A stretch of 64,000 nt of DNA from Jatrophihabitans telluris (GCF_023516435.1 NZ_CP097332.1:1488001-1552000); one strand, 5' to 3'. Positions 1-8,995 are shown, counted from the first letter of the stretch. The notes: generated by a model not told the origin, from the letters alone. Made by a program: numbers and translations.

Positions 1-702
1 GATGTCGTGCTGGGCGCCGAGGACGAGTTCGCGCATGAGCGAGGCGGCCTGTTCGCCCTGCCGAGCAACGATCGCGTCGAGCACGGCCTTGTGCGAGGGA
101 AGGGTTCGCCGGTTGCGCCGGACATTGCGCGTGTGGACCTGGCGACCGGCGGCCAGCGCGGCCGAGAGCAACTCATCGAGATGGATCAGCAACTCGTTAC
201 CGCCGGCCTGAACCACCGCACGGTGGAAGGCCAGATCGTGCTTGATGAACTCGTCGGGGTCCTGCAGGCTCGACTCCATCAGCAGGTAGGCCTCCCGGAT
301 CGGCGTGAGCGTCTCCCGGCGCTTCGTCCGGGCCGCTAGTCGGGCCGCTTCGGGTTCGACGGCAACCCGCAGGCCCGACAGGTCATCGAGCTGCTGCCCG
401 GTGGGCGAACTCTCGTAGCGCCAGGCCAGGACGTCGGGGTCGAGCAGGTTCCAACCAGACTCCGGCTGGACGGTCGTGCCGACTTTGGGCCGTGCCAGGA
501 CCAGACCCTTGGCGGTGAGCACCTTGATCGCCTCGCGCACGGCCGGACGCGAGGAGGCCAGCTCAGTGACCAACTCGCTCTCGGTCGGCAACTGCTCGCC
601 GGGCAAGAGTTGCCCGGAGACGATGCGGGAGCCGAGTTCATGCACCAACCGCCCGTGCACCCCGTCGGCGCGGTAACCGCGCGCTGGGCCAGGACTGGTC
701 AT
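1..702 (-). CDS. FadR-type GntR transcriptional regulator (3' end beyond window)
   Basis: Translation from ATG at 702 gives an N-terminal winged helix (VHGRLVHELGSRIVSG, then LPTESELV, SSRPAVREAIKVL, residues about 15-75) followed by the all-helical FCD ligand-binding domain (FIKHDLAFHRAVVQAGGN, KAVLDAIVARQ). The metal-ligand-type D and H of the FCD domain are visible in the DLAFH stretch. The frame is still open at base 1, so the last residues are missing; 234 codons are present and the family is usually 220-250 residues. An upstream ATG at 713 runs into a stop, which fixes the start at 702. A perfect palindrome at 743-774 between this gene and the divergent dehydrogenase at 943 is its likely operator. 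Ligand is unknown; the context suggests a sugar acid. Confidence 0.88.
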   Translation of the reverse strand, partial: MTSPGPARGYRADGVHGRLVHELGSRIVSGQLLPGEQLPTESELVTELASSRPAVREAIKVLTAKGLVLARPKVGTTVQPESGWNLLDPDVLAWRYESSPTGQQLDDLSGLRVAVEPEAARLAARTKRRETLTPIREAYLLMESSLQDPDEFIKHDLAFHRAVVQAGGNELLIHLDELLSAALAAGRQVHTRNVRRNRRTLPSHKAVLDAIVARQGEQAASLMRELVLGAQHDI

Positions 703-742
703 GACGACACCATACGAGGACGCAGGACGGGCGCGCAAGCAT

Positions 743-774
743 TTGTCAGATGAATAGACTTATTCATCTGACAA
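743..774. promoter_or_regulatory. Perfect 14-bp inverted repeat, probable GntR operator
   Basis: Arms TTGTCAGATGAATA (743-756) and TATTCATCTGACAA (761-774) are exact reverse complements separated by GACT. The site is AT-rich in a GC-rich genome and sits in the 240-bp divergent region between the FadR-type regulator (start 702) and the SDR (start 943). A dimeric regulator binding here could repress both genes. The rest of the gap (about 795-930) is a C-rich stretch of degenerate CCGCCGT-like repeats without a clear signal. That the flanking GntR protein binds here is an inference. Confidence 0.75.
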
Positions 775-942
775 TTATGGGCGAGCCGTTGACCGCGCGC
801 ACTTCCTGGACCTAGCATCCGGTCTGTCGCACCCACCGTCCTACCACCGTCATACCGCCGTCATCGCCCGCCGTACCGCCCTCATATCCCCGCCGTACTC
901 ACGCAGCAGCTTCAGCCCGCCGTCCGCGAATCGGAGATCGCC

Positions 943-1704
943 ATGCCCATGGACCGCTTTCAGAACCGGGTCGCCCTCGTCACCGGTGGCGCTTCCGGAA
1001 TCGGCCTGGCCACCGCGCGGCGACTGATCGCCGAGGGAGCCCAGGTCGTCATCCTCGATCGCGACGCCCGGTCGCTGGCCGAGGCCGTCGCCGAGCTCGG
1101 CCGCCCGGCCAGTGCGATCGAAGCCGACGTCTCGGCTCCGGCGGAGATGGCCGAGGCCGTCGCGACCACGCTGCAACGGCACGATCGCCTGGACGTGGTC
1201 GTGACCGCCGCGGGCGTGGACCAGTGCGACACCGTTCCCGGTACGAGTCTGGCGGAATGGCGCACGGTCATGGACGTCGATCTCGACGGCGTTTTCTACC
1301 TGTGCCGGGAGGCCATTCCGGTGTTCGTCGACCAGGGCTCGGGTGCGATCGTCACGCTGTCCTCGGCGATCGGAACGGTCGGGGAGCGACGCCGATCGGC
1401 CTACTGTGCGGCCAAGTCGGGGGTGGAGAACCTCACTCGCGCGATGGCGCTGGACCACGGCGCCCAGGGCATTCGCGCCAACTGCGTAGCTCCGGGGCTC
1501 ATCGACACCCCGCTGATCCGGGGCGGCAAGGTCAGCACGGGCGCCAATGGCGGGGTGGAGGCGATGGTGGCAGCTCATCACGCCATCCCGCGCATCGGGC
1601 GGCCGGACGAGGTGGCAGCCGCCATCGCGTTCCTGGCCAGCGACGATGCCTCGTTCATCACCGGGACGGTCCTGGCCGTCGACGCCGGGTGGACGGCCGC
1701 CTGA
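943..1704 (+). CDS. Short-chain dehydrogenase/reductase, candidate deoxysugar-acid dehydrogenase
   Basis: A 253-residue classical SDR. The Rossmann motif TGGASGIG spans residues 14-21, the active-site pair is Y154/K158 in YCAAK with the serine in LSSAIG before it, and the C-terminus ends in the usual ITGTVLAVDAGW. It should catalyse NAD(P)-dependent oxidation of a hydroxyl. ATG at 943 is preceded by GGAG at about 6-bp spacing; ATG 949 is an alternative. It lies alone between two FadR-type regulators and is divergent from the first. Placement next to the deoxysugar operon makes L-fucose 1-dehydrogenase or 2-keto-3-deoxyfuconate 4-dehydrogenase plausible, but the substrate cannot be read from sequence. 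Confidence 0.9.
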   Translation: MPMDRFQNRVALVTGGASGIGLATARRLIAEGAQVVILDRDARSLAEAVAELGRPASAIEADVSAPAEMAEAVATTLQRHDRLDVVVTAAGVDQCDTVPGTSLAEWRTVMDVDLDGVFYLCREAIPVFVDQGSGAIVTLSSAIGTVGERRRSAYCAAKSGVENLTRAMALDHGAQGIRANCVAPGLIDTPLIRGGKVSTGANGGVEAMVAAHHAIPRIGRPDEVAAAIAFLASDDASFITGTVLAVDAGWTAA

Positions 1705-1745
1705 GCGGTCGGCCGGCTGCGCGGTCGGCGCGGTCGGCGCGGCGC

Positions 1746-2573
1746 TCAGCGTTCGGTGAGGTACTTGCGCGTGGAGGGCCGTCGGCGATTCCAGGAATCC
1801 ATGATGTGGGACCACATCGCCCGGTCGGCTGCCTCCGGGTCGCCGGCCTGGATGGCCTCGGCGATTGCGGTGTGCTCAGCCAGCGTCCTCACGATCGACT
1901 CGTCGGTGTAGGAGCCGTGGTATCGCACATTGGTGCGAGCCTTGTCGTGGATGGAGGTCACGATCGCGCGGCCGAGCCGGTTCTGCGACAGCTCCATGAC
2001 GACGTCGTGGAAGGCGACGTCCGCTTCGGAGAAGAGCGCGACCGAATCGGCGACGTTGCGCATCGCGGCGAGGGCGTCGGCGATCCGCCCCTTCTGCCCG
2101 GTGTCGGCGACCCGTGCCGCCGCGGCAGCCATCTCGCGCTCCAGCGCCGCCCGTACGGTGATCAGCTCGTCCAGGATGTTGAGGCTCTCGTCCTGACGGA
2201 TGAGCGAGCTGAGCACGATCTCGTCGATCATGTTCCATTCGCGGGAGTCGGTGACCTGCGTTCCTTTGCCCTGGACAATTCTGACCAGGCCCTTTTCCTG
2301 AACCACCTTCACCGATTCCCGCACGACCGTGCGTGAGACGTCGAAGTGGACGCACAGGTCGGCTTCGGGAGGTAGGGCCGCCCCGGGCGGAAAGCGCCCG
2401 CTGACGATGTCGTCCACCAGTGCCTGGACCACGGCCGTGCCCAGGCGTGAACCGCGGCCCTGGGGGCGTAACGGGGCGCGGTCGGAAGGCAGCCCCACCG
2501 TCGTGCCAGGCTGACCGGGCGCGCCGGACTGGCGCTCAGCGGTGATCGCGACCGGTGTGTCCACTGTGTCCAC
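1746..2573 (-). CDS. FadR-type GntR transcriptional regulator
   Basis: A 275-residue protein. A proline-rich, poorly conserved N-terminus (1-40) precedes a GntR winged helix (LGTAVVQALVDDIVSGRFPPG, LPPEADL, VSRTVVRESVKVV, about 45-110) and an FCD domain (about 125-265) containing the DVAFHDVVMELSQN motif and the late H of HIMDSW. It is convergent with the SDR at 943-1704 and divergent from the ABC-transporter operon at 2788. The gap between start codons (2574-2787) holds two palindromic elements. The simplest reading is a local repressor of the sugar operon that responds to a pathway intermediate. The long N-terminal tail may mean that the true start is internal. Confidence 0.9.
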   Translation of the reverse strand: MDTVDTPVAITAERQSGAPGQPGTTVGLPSDRAPLRPQGRGSRLGTAVVQALVDDIVSGRFPPGAALPPEADLCVHFDVSRTVVRESVKVVQEKGLVRIVQGKGTQVTDSREWNMIDEIVLSSLIRQDESLNILDELITVRAALEREMAAAAARVADTGQKGRIADALAAMRNVADSVALFSEADVAFHDVVMELSQNRLGRAIVTSIHDKARTNVRYHGSYTDESIVRTLAEHTAIAEAIQAGDPEAADRAMWSHIMDSWNRRRPSTRKYLTER

Positions 2574-2587
2574 GGAACCTCCGTTGG

Positions 2588-2608
2588 GAACTCGAGTTGA
2601 GTTCGAAC
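2588..2608. promoter_or_regulatory. Inverted repeat upstream of the second GntR gene
   Basis: GAACTC (2588-2593) and GAGTTC (2599-2604) are inverted with a 5-bp spacer, and GTTCGAAC (2601-2608) is itself palindromic. It lies 15 bp upstream of the regulator's start codon, so it could act in autoregulation. No experimental motif is recognised. Confidence 0.4.
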
Positions 2609-2630
2609 AATCAGATGCTAGACCATTGCC

Positions 2631-2659
2631 ATGACGTCATATGTGTGATGACATATGTC
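2631..2659. promoter_or_regulatory. Clustered palindromes, probable operator of the sugar operon
   Basis: Three overlapping dyads occur here: ATGACGTCAT (2631-2640), CATATGT/ACATATG around a 6-bp spacer (2638-2657), and GACATATGTC (2650-2659). They are AT-rich against the surrounding sequence and sit between the divergent regulator (start 2573) and the binding-protein gene (start 2788). A GntR dimer is the obvious candidate ligand, by position only. Confidence 0.6.
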
Positions 2660-2787
2660 CACGCGCCGAAACGAGCAGGAAACATCGAGTGCGCTCCACG
2701 AGACGCTCGACCCGCAGCACACCGCCCGGCGCCCGCACGTCGATGGTCCCTTTCCCGTTCCATCCGTCCTCTTCGATAGGAACCAGC

Positions 2788-4206
2788 ATGAATCGAGGCT
2801 GTGCCCCTGCTGCGCCGAATCGCCGATCCGGCCGCAGCATCGCCACCATCGCCCGGCTAGCCGGTGTCGCCGGCACCGCCGCACTGGCTGCGGTCGTGCT
2901 CGCGGCCTGCTCCGGCGGGACGTCGGTCGGCGGCGCCAACGCTGCCGGCAAGACCGACTCCTCCAGCCCCTTCGGCTTCAAGACCGCCGCTCAGGACGCC
3001 AACGCCGACATAACCGTGTGGGTCGACTCGACGCGCCTCGATGCGGCCAAGGCGTACCAGAAGGCCAACCCGGCGGCCAAGATCAAGATCGTCACCTACG
3101 ACGGCAACGCCAACGGTTCGGGCACTCTGAAGACAAAGACCCAGCTGTTCGACAAGGCGGGGTCCGGCTGGCCCGACGTGGTCTTCACGACCGACAACAA
3201 CTCCGCCTCGTGGGGATCGCAGTCACCGTCGTACTTCACGGCCCCGCTGAACAAGGGCCTCATCGATTCCAGCACGCTGTCCGGGTTCGCCAAGGGGGCC
3301 CTGGACCCGTGCACCGTCAACGGCACCGTGTACTGCCTGCGCAACGACCTGGCCCAGGACGTCCTCTGGTACAACAAGAAATTGATGGACCAGTGGGGCT
3401 ACACCGTGCCCGCGACCTGGGAGGACTACCAGGCCCTGGCCGGCAAGGTCGCCACCGAACATCCCGGGTACCTCGTCGGAACGGCCGGTGACGCCTGGAC
3501 GCCCGAGATGTACATGTGGGGCAGCGAATGTCCCGCCAACCAGGTAACCGGCGCCAAGGCCATCACGGTCAAGGCCACCGACCCCAAGTGCGTGCGAGCG
3601 GCCACCATGCTCGACAGCCTCATCGCCAACAAGACCATGTCCACCCTGCCGATCTTCGGCGCGGACTTCGCCAAGACCCAGGGCAGCAAGGTCCTGATGA
3701 TGCCCGGCCCGGCGTGGTACGGCGGCGCGGTGTTCCAGGGCACGATCAAGACCCCCAAGGGCGAGATTGCGGTGGCGCCGGCGCTGCACTGGGCCGACCA
3801 GAGCACCCCGGTCACCGGCAACGTCGGTGGCGGCGCCTGGTGGATCTCCAGCCACTCGAAGAATCTGGCCGCAGCGAAGGCGTTCGCGACCTGGGTGACC
3901 ACGTCCGACGCCTACCAGGCGGATCTGTCGCCGGGCTTCCCGGCTTACTCCTCGGCCGCCGCCAAGTGGATTGCCAAGCAACAGGCCAGTGGGTACTGGG
4001 CCAACGACATCTCCGCGCCGATCATCGCCGCCGCCGGTGAGGTCTGGTCCGGCTGGGGCTCTCCGGAGTTCAGTCAGGAAGCAGTCTGGTCCAAGGTCGT
4101 GATCTCCGGTATGACTCAGGGCAAGACGATCGCCTCCTTGCTGCCGGCCTGGCAGAAGGGCATCGAGGATCAGGCCCAGGTCTTCGGCTACACGGTCGGC
4201 AAGTGA
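2788..4206 (+). CDS. Sugar ABC transporter substrate-binding lipoprotein
   Basis: A 472-residue family-1 extracellular solute-binding protein. A basic N-terminus, a hydrophobic segment (about 24-40) and the lipobox LAAC give a lipidated Cys41, so the protein is anchored outside the membrane. Downstream features fit the fold: ITVWVDSTR at the start of lobe 1, LWYNKKLMDQWGYTVPATWEDY, and a C-terminal KTIASLLPAWQKGI helix. The frame is open upstream to 2641, but ATG 2788 follows AGGAA and gives a normal signal peptide, so I chose it. The stop overlaps a GTG of the next frame. It probably delivers a mono- or oligosaccharide to the permeases that follow; the catabolic genes suggest an L-fucose-like sugar. 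Confidence 0.9.
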   Translation: MNRGCAPAAPNRRSGRSIATIARLAGVAGTAALAAVVLAACSGGTSVGGANAAGKTDSSSPFGFKTAAQDANADITVWVDSTRLDAAKAYQKANPAAKIKIVTYDGNANGSGTLKTKTQLFDKAGSGWPDVVFTTDNNSASWGSQSPSYFTAPLNKGLIDSSTLSGFAKGALDPCTVNGTVYCLRNDLAQDVLWYNKKLMDQWGYTVPATWEDYQALAGKVATEHPGYLVGTAGDAWTPEMYMWGSECPANQVTGAKAITVKATDPKCVRAATMLDSLIANKTMSTLPIFGADFAKTQGSKVLMMPGPAWYGGAVFQGTIKTPKGEIAVAPALHWADQSTPVTGNVGGGAWWISSHSKNLAAAKAFATWVTTSDAYQADLSPGFPAYSSAAAKWIAKQQASGYWANDISAPIIAAAGEVWSGWGSPEFSQEAVWSKVVISGMTQGKTIASLLPAWQKGIEDQAQVFGYTVGK

Positions 4207-4232
4207 CCGTCGTTTCTCACCGGGAGGACCGC

Positions 4233-5147
4233 GTGCAGGCCGCCCGTTCGCAGTCCAGCCCCGCCAGGAGCCGGTCCCGCACCGGCTCCTGGCGCCCGGC
4301 CTCGGGCCACGTCTTCGTCTCCGGTTACGTGGTCCTGCTCGCCCTCTTCGGGCTCGTCCCGGCGCTGTACTCGCTCTATCTCGCTTTCACCGATGCCAGC
4401 GGCAAGTTCAGCGGCGTCAAGAACTTCACGCGTAGCGCCAAGGACTATCGCTTCATTCCCGCCGTCCAGCACGTCGCGGTGTACCTGGTGCTGTGGCTGG
4501 TCACGCTGACGATCTTCGTGGTGTTGCTCGCCCTCGTCGTGCATCGGCTGACGTCGCGGCGGACGAAGGCGGTTCTGCGGTTCGTGTACTACGTCCCCGG
4601 TGCGCTCGCCGGCGCGAGCAGCGTGCTGCTCTGGCTGTTCGTGCTGGATCCGGCGGTCAGCCCGGTGTCGAAGCTGCTGCGCTGGACGGGCAACGACAAC
4701 TTCGCGCAGGTGATCGTGCCCAATCACCTGCCGGCCGTCTTCACCATCATCGCGTTCTGGACCGGGGCCGGCGGCTGGATCGTCGTCCTGTACGGCGCGC
4801 TGAACACCATCCCGACCGAACTCATGGAGGCCGCGCGGGTCGACGGCGCGAATGCGGTGCAGACCGCCCTGCGAATCCAGCTCCCCATGCTGCGCAAGTG
4901 GATCGCCTACATGTTGATCCTGTCGTTGGCGGCCGGCACCCAATTGTTCGTCGAACCGCAACTCGTCTCGCAGGCCAGCTTCGGGATCGTCGGCAACGAC
5001 TACTCGGTCAACCAACTGGCCTACCAGTACGCGTTCAGCCAGAACGACTTCAACGGCTCGGCCGCCATTTCCATCGACCTGCTCATCGTGGCCCTGATCT
5101 GCGCCGGATTCTTCGTCGCCCGTGGCCGACTCTTCGAGACGGACTGA
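4233..5147 (+). CDS. Sugar ABC transporter permease (MalF/LacF type)
   Basis: An inner-membrane permease of 304 residues with about six hydrophobic segments. The EAA loop for ATPase docking is visible (IPTELMEAARVDGANAVQTA, then IQLPMLRK). The start could be GTG 4203, which overlaps the upstream stop, but GTG 4233 has a strong GGGAGG at 4222-4227 with 5-bp spacing, so I prefer it. It pairs with the next gene to form the translocation channel. No ATPase gene follows; actinomycete CUT1 importers often share a general ATPase such as MsiK encoded elsewhere. Confidence 0.9.
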   Translation: MQAARSQSSPARSRSRTGSWRPASGHVFVSGYVVLLALFGLVPALYSLYLAFTDASGKFSGVKNFTRSAKDYRFIPAVQHVAVYLVLWLVTLTIFVVLLALVVHRLTSRRTKAVLRFVYYVPGALAGASSVLLWLFVLDPAVSPVSKLLRWTGNDNFAQVIVPNHLPAVFTIIAFWTGAGGWIVVLYGALNTIPTELMEAARVDGANAVQTALRIQLPMLRKWIAYMLILSLAAGTQLFVEPQLVSQASFGIVGNDYSVNQLAYQYAFSQNDFNGSAAISIDLLIVALICAGFFVARGRLFETD

Positions 5148-5156
5148 GGAACCACG

Positions 5157-6095
5157 ATGTCGCAAGCAACCCTTTCCGCGGCCGCCCGGGCCAGGACGGC
5201 CCGACCGGCCGACCGCACACGCGGTTCGGCGGCCCGCATCAGCTCACGCGGGCTGATCACGCTGTTTCTGCTGGTTTTCGTGGCGTTCTTCCTCGTCCCG
5301 ATCCTCTGGCTGCTGCTCGCCGCGACCAAGTCGCCGAGCAACCTGGTGTCCGGGCATGCGTTCTCCATCGGCTCCTGGCACGACCTGCGCACGAACTGGA
5401 ACCATCTCATGAGGTTCCAGGACGGGGCGGTCAAGACCTGGATGAAGAACTCGGTCATCTACGCCGTGGGATCGCTGATCATCACGTTGCTGGTCAGCGT
5501 CCCCGCCGGTTACGCCATGGCCAAGATGGACTTCCACGGTCGCCGCCTGCTACTGATCACGACGCTGGTCGTCATGCTGATGCCCTCGGCCGCACTGGTG
5601 CTACCGACCTTCCTGGAGCTGAACTACGCCCACCTGATCAACACCCCGTTGTCGGTGATCCTGCCGTTCTCCTTCTTCCCCTTCGGCGTTTATCTCACCT
5701 ACATCTACTTCTCCACAGCGGTCTCCGCGGACCTGCTGGCAGCGGCCAAGCTCGACGGATGCGGTGACTTCAAGGCGTTCTTCTACGTCGGACTGCCGCT
5801 CGCGACGCCGATCATCGCCCTGGTGGCCTTCTTCAGTTTCGTCGGCAACTGGAACAACTTCTTCCTGCCGTACGTGATGTTGCCCGGCAGCGGCCAGTAT
5901 CCGATGCAGGTCGGGCTGACGCAGATGCTGGCGTCCACTCCTACCTTCAACCCCGTGGTCGGCGCCGATGCCGAGGTACAGCCGCCGGAACTCATCCTGG
6001 CGACGTTGCTGTCGGTCGCGCCGGTGCTCATCATCTTCCTGTTCTCACAGCGCTTCCTCGTGTCCGGCCTGACCGCCGGTGGAACCAAGGAGTGA
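5157..6095 (+). CDS. Sugar ABC transporter permease (MalG type)
   Basis: A 312-residue second permease of the CUT1 importer. A charged N-terminal tail of about 35 residues precedes six membrane segments. The EAA loop reads DLLAAAKLDGCGDFKAFFYV, followed by GLPLATP. ATG 5157 has GAGGAA just upstream and lies 9 bp after the previous stop. The region near 245-275 (QVGLTQMLASTPTFNP) is an external loop. No ATPase is encoded in the window. Confidence 0.92.
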   Translation: MSQATLSAAARARTARPADRTRGSAARISSRGLITLFLLVFVAFFLVPILWLLLAATKSPSNLVSGHAFSIGSWHDLRTNWNHLMRFQDGAVKTWMKNSVIYAVGSLIITLLVSVPAGYAMAKMDFHGRRLLLITTLVVMLMPSAALVLPTFLELNYAHLINTPLSVILPFSFFPFGVYLTYIYFSTAVSADLLAAAKLDGCGDFKAFFYVGLPLATPIIALVAFFSFVGNWNNFFLPYVMLPGSGQYPMQVGLTQMLASTPTFNPVVGADAEVQPPELILATLLSVAPVLIIFLFSQRFLVSGLTAGGTKE

Positions 6096-6169
6096 CGCTG
6101 CGCGGTTCGCACCCGGACCGCCGCGCGACCGGCTCGACGTACCTACGTGCTGACCCTCTGGAGATCGTC

Positions 6170-8119
6170 ATGTCCTCTGAACCGACCGGCCCCGCGGGCC
6201 CTGCCGTCGCGCGGCCGCGACTGACGGCGAGCGTGCCGTGCCTGGCGCCGCCGCCCTGGGCGACATCGCAACGAGCGCTGTTCGAGCTGCTCGACCAGGG
6301 CTGGCGACGGTTCTCCGAGGCCTACTGCAATCCCGACGGATCCCTGCGCTACGAGCAGGAGTTGAGTTCCCGAGACGGCGCGGACGACTTCATGGAGGCC
6401 TTCTTCAACTGGCCCCAGCTGTACCTGCTCGGCGGAGCGGACGACCTGTTGCCCGCGGCTGCGAGGCACTGGCACGGGGTGGCCGGGCAACTGACCCGGC
6501 TCGGCATGTACCGCGACGAGTTCGAGATCGGCTACGACTGGTTTCACCAGGGCGAGAGCCTGCTGTTCTTCTACTTCCTCACGATGGCCGATCCGCAGGC
6601 GTGGCAACAGCGTGCGGCCCGGTTCGCCGATCTCTACCTCGATCCGGCCTGCGGCAACTACGATCCCGAGCGGCGCATCATCAAGGCCCCGCACAACGGC
6701 AGCGGCGGCGCACGCGAGGGTGTATCGGATTCGCCGAGCTACCCGTGGACCGAGGCCGAGGCGGCGCAGTACGGATACCCGCTGGATTGGCTGATCGATC
6801 CGATGGCGCCGGTGCCGCCGCTGGCCGAGGACCCGCGGCTGGGCGAGCAGATGCAGCAACGGCTGGGACGCGGCGACGCGGTGGGCAACCTCAGTGTCGC
6901 GGGCCTGGTCCTGAATGCCTTCCTAGCCACCGGCGAGCACCGTTTCGCGGACTGGCTCGGCGAGTACGTCGGTGCGTGGAAGAAACGCGCGGAAGCCAAC
7001 GACGGGCTCATTCCCGACAACGTCGGCCTCGACGGCGTCGTCGGGAGCCAGCTGGAGGGCCGCTGGTACGGCGGTCACTACGGCTGGAGCTGGCCGCACG
7101 GGATGTACAGCCTCGCGCAGGCCGCCCTGGTCGGCGCCATGTCCGCAGCGCTGGCCCGGCGCGACGACTCGTTCCTGGACATGCCTCGCGCCCTGCTGGA
7201 CGCGGTCATCGCCCAGGGTCGACAGGGGCGTTTCGCCGACAGCGACTCGAGCATCGCGCCGCGCTGGCGGGCCCACCTCGGCGACGCGATCGACACCGAT
7301 ACGCTGCTGGTGCCCTACCGGCACAGTGACAAGGGCTGGTTCGACTACAACCCGGTGCAGGCCTCGGTTCCGCTGGCGCTCTGGCATCACAGTGATGACG
7401 CCGCCGACAGGGCCAGACTGGATGGGCTGCGTGCGGCCAGCGGGTACGACTGGGCGAGCGTGCGGCCGTTTCGGGACAAGGAGGAAGCCGGTCACGAGGA
7501 GCCGTGGTACGCCTACCTCGCCGGCGACAACCCCGACTATCCCGAGCAGATTCTGGCCGCGGCCCAGATTCAGGCCCGGCGCCGCCTCGCGCTGCTGGAG
7601 ACCCACGCCGGCCGAGAGCTCGCCGAGGCCGACATTCACCTGTGGCAGAACGTCAATCCGGTCGTCACCGAGGCCTTGGTACAGCTGACCTGGGGCGGCC
7701 CGCAGGTCGTCTACAACGGTGGTACCCAACAGGCGCGGGTTCGCTATTTCGATCGATCGGCCAACGGGGGCGTGCGTCCGGGTCTGCCACAGGACGTGGC
7801 CGCGCTGGTCAGTTCGATCGAGCCGCTCGCTACGACCGTGACCCTGATCAACCTGTCCGGTACGCAGGCACGGGCATTGACCGTCCAGGCCGGCGCGCTG
7901 GCCGAGCACGAGATCACGACGGTGACGGCGACACACAGCTGCGCGGAATGGACCGGCAGGGACAGCGAGTACCTGCCGCACGAGCCCGTCGTGCAGAGCA
8001 GCGACGTCGACGTCGCCGGCCCGTGGCTGGACGTCGACCTTCCGCCCGGAACCCAGATCACCCTTAGGCTGGCGATGCGGCTTCGGGCCTACCCGCCTTC
8101 CTACCGCAGCCCCGCGTGA
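6170..8119 (+). CDS. Uncharacterised 649-residue protein of the sugar operon, probably alpha-helical toroid
   Basis: I do not recognise the family. The chain has no signal peptide, so it should be cytosolic. Residues 30-500 are rich in amphipathic helices and aromatic motifs (FFNWPQLYLLGG, GYDWFHQGES, GGHYGWSWPHGMYSL, WFDYNPVQASVPLALW), which resembles the (alpha/alpha)6 barrels of some glycoside hydrolases, lyases and epimerases; residues about 510-645 look like a beta-sandwich (VTLINLSGTQ, LPPGTQITLRL). The frame opens at 6092 across the permease stop, but ATG 6170 has GGAG at 6160-6163 with 6-bp spacing and is the better start. Position between transporter and catabolic enzymes suggests it processes the imported sugar, for instance by releasing or epimerising it. 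Confidence 0.85.
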   Translation: MSSEPTGPAGPAVARPRLTASVPCLAPPPWATSQRALFELLDQGWRRFSEAYCNPDGSLRYEQELSSRDGADDFMEAFFNWPQLYLLGGADDLLPAAARHWHGVAGQLTRLGMYRDEFEIGYDWFHQGESLLFFYFLTMADPQAWQQRAARFADLYLDPACGNYDPERRIIKAPHNGSGGAREGVSDSPSYPWTEAEAAQYGYPLDWLIDPMAPVPPLAEDPRLGEQMQQRLGRGDAVGNLSVAGLVLNAFLATGEHRFADWLGEYVGAWKKRAEANDGLIPDNVGLDGVVGSQLEGRWYGGHYGWSWPHGMYSLAQAALVGAMSAALARRDDSFLDMPRALLDAVIAQGRQGRFADSDSSIAPRWRAHLGDAIDTDTLLVPYRHSDKGWFDYNPVQASVPLALWHHSDDAADRARLDGLRAASGYDWASVRPFRDKEEAGHEEPWYAYLAGDNPDYPEQILAAAQIQARRRLALLETHAGRELAEADIHLWQNVNPVVTEALVQLTWGGPQVVYNGGTQQARVRYFDRSANGGVRPGLPQDVAALVSSIEPLATTVTLINLSGTQARALTVQAGALAEHEITTVTATHSCAEWTGRDSEYLPHEPVVQSSDVDVAGPWLDVDLPPGTQITLRLAMRLRAYPPSYRSPA

Positions 8120-8143
8120 GCCTGCCCGAGAGAGTGTGAATAG

Positions 8144-8995
8144 ATGAGAATTGCCCGTAGCGGTCCGGCCGGCCAAGAGACTCCGGTCGTCGGGGACGGC
8201 GCCGGACGATGGTTCGACGCCGCATCGACGGTGGCCGACTTCGACCCCGCAACGCTGGCCGAGCCGGAGCGGTTGGACCTGCTGGCCCAGGCCCTCGCCG
8301 ACGGCCGGCTGCCCGAGCTCGCGGTGCCGACCCGATTCGGGCCGCCGCTGTCCGGCATCGGCAAGATCGTCTGCATCGGGCTGAACTACCGAGCCCACGC
8401 CGCAGAGACCGGAGCCGCCGCGCCCGCCGAACCGATTCTGTTCCTCAAGACTCCCGACACCGTCGTCGGTCCGAACGACGAGGTGCTCGTCCCGCGGCGC
8501 TCGGTCAAGACCGACTACGAGGTCGAACTCGCCGTCGTGATCGGGCGGACGGCGCGGTATCTGGACTCCGAGGACGATGCCGCCGCGGTCATCGCCGGCT
8601 ACGCCATCAGCAACGACGTCTCCGAGCGCGAGTTCCAGACCGAGCGCGGCGGCCAGTGGGACAAGGGCAAGAACTGTGAGACGTTCAACCCGTTGGGCCC
8701 GTGGATCCTGACCGCGGACGAGGTCGCCGATCCGCAGGCGCTGAGCCTGCGAACCTGGGTCAACGGCCAGGCTCGACAGGACGGCACGACCTCCGACATG
8801 ATCTTCGGCGTGAATCACCTCGTGTGGTACCTGAGCCAGTTCATGGTTCTGCGGCCGGGTGATGTCATCAACACCGGCACTCCGGCGGGGGTCGCGATGG
8901 GCGTCAACGACTTCGCCTATCTGCGGGCCGGTGACGTGGTCGAGCTGGAGATCGACGGCCTCGGCCGTCAGCGCCAGACCCTCGGGCAGGCCTGA
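8144..8995 (+). CDS. Fumarylacetoacetate hydrolase family, candidate 2,4-diketo-3-deoxy-L-fuconate hydrolase
   Basis: A 283-residue protein: a short N-terminal domain (1-65), then the FAH catalytic fold beginning at KIVCIGLNYRAHA. Metal ligands are seen in TDYEVELAVVIG (the paired E) and AISNDVSERE (D). The C-terminal VINTGTPAGVAMG is typical of the family. Members in oxidative L-fucose and L-rhamnose pathways hydrolyse 2,4-diketo-3-deoxy sugar acids to pyruvate and L-lactate; FAH relatives elsewhere act as acylpyruvases. The operon context (SDR, mutarotase, lactonase and aldose dehydrogenase just downstream) supports the diketo-acid role. It lies 24 bp after the 649-residue gene and one base before the next SDR. 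Confidence 0.85.
   Translation: MRIARSGPAGQETPVVGDGAGRWFDAASTVADFDPATLAEPERLDLLAQALADGRLPELAVPTRFGPPLSGIGKIVCIGLNYRAHAAETGAAAPAEPILFLKTPDTVVGPNDEVLVPRRSVKTDYEVELAVVIGRTARYLDSEDDAAAVIAGYAISNDVSEREFQTERGGQWDKGKNCETFNPLGPWILTADEVADPQALSLRTWVNGQARQDGTTSDMIFGVNHLVWYLSQFMVLRPGDVINTGTPAGVAMGVNDFAYLRAGDVVELEIDGLGRQRQTLGQA

Noticed and set aside
841-930. Degenerate CCGCCGT-like repeats upstream of the first SDR as a regulatory array
   Set aside because: Copies vary in length and sequence and show no dyad; likely low-complexity GC-rich DNA.
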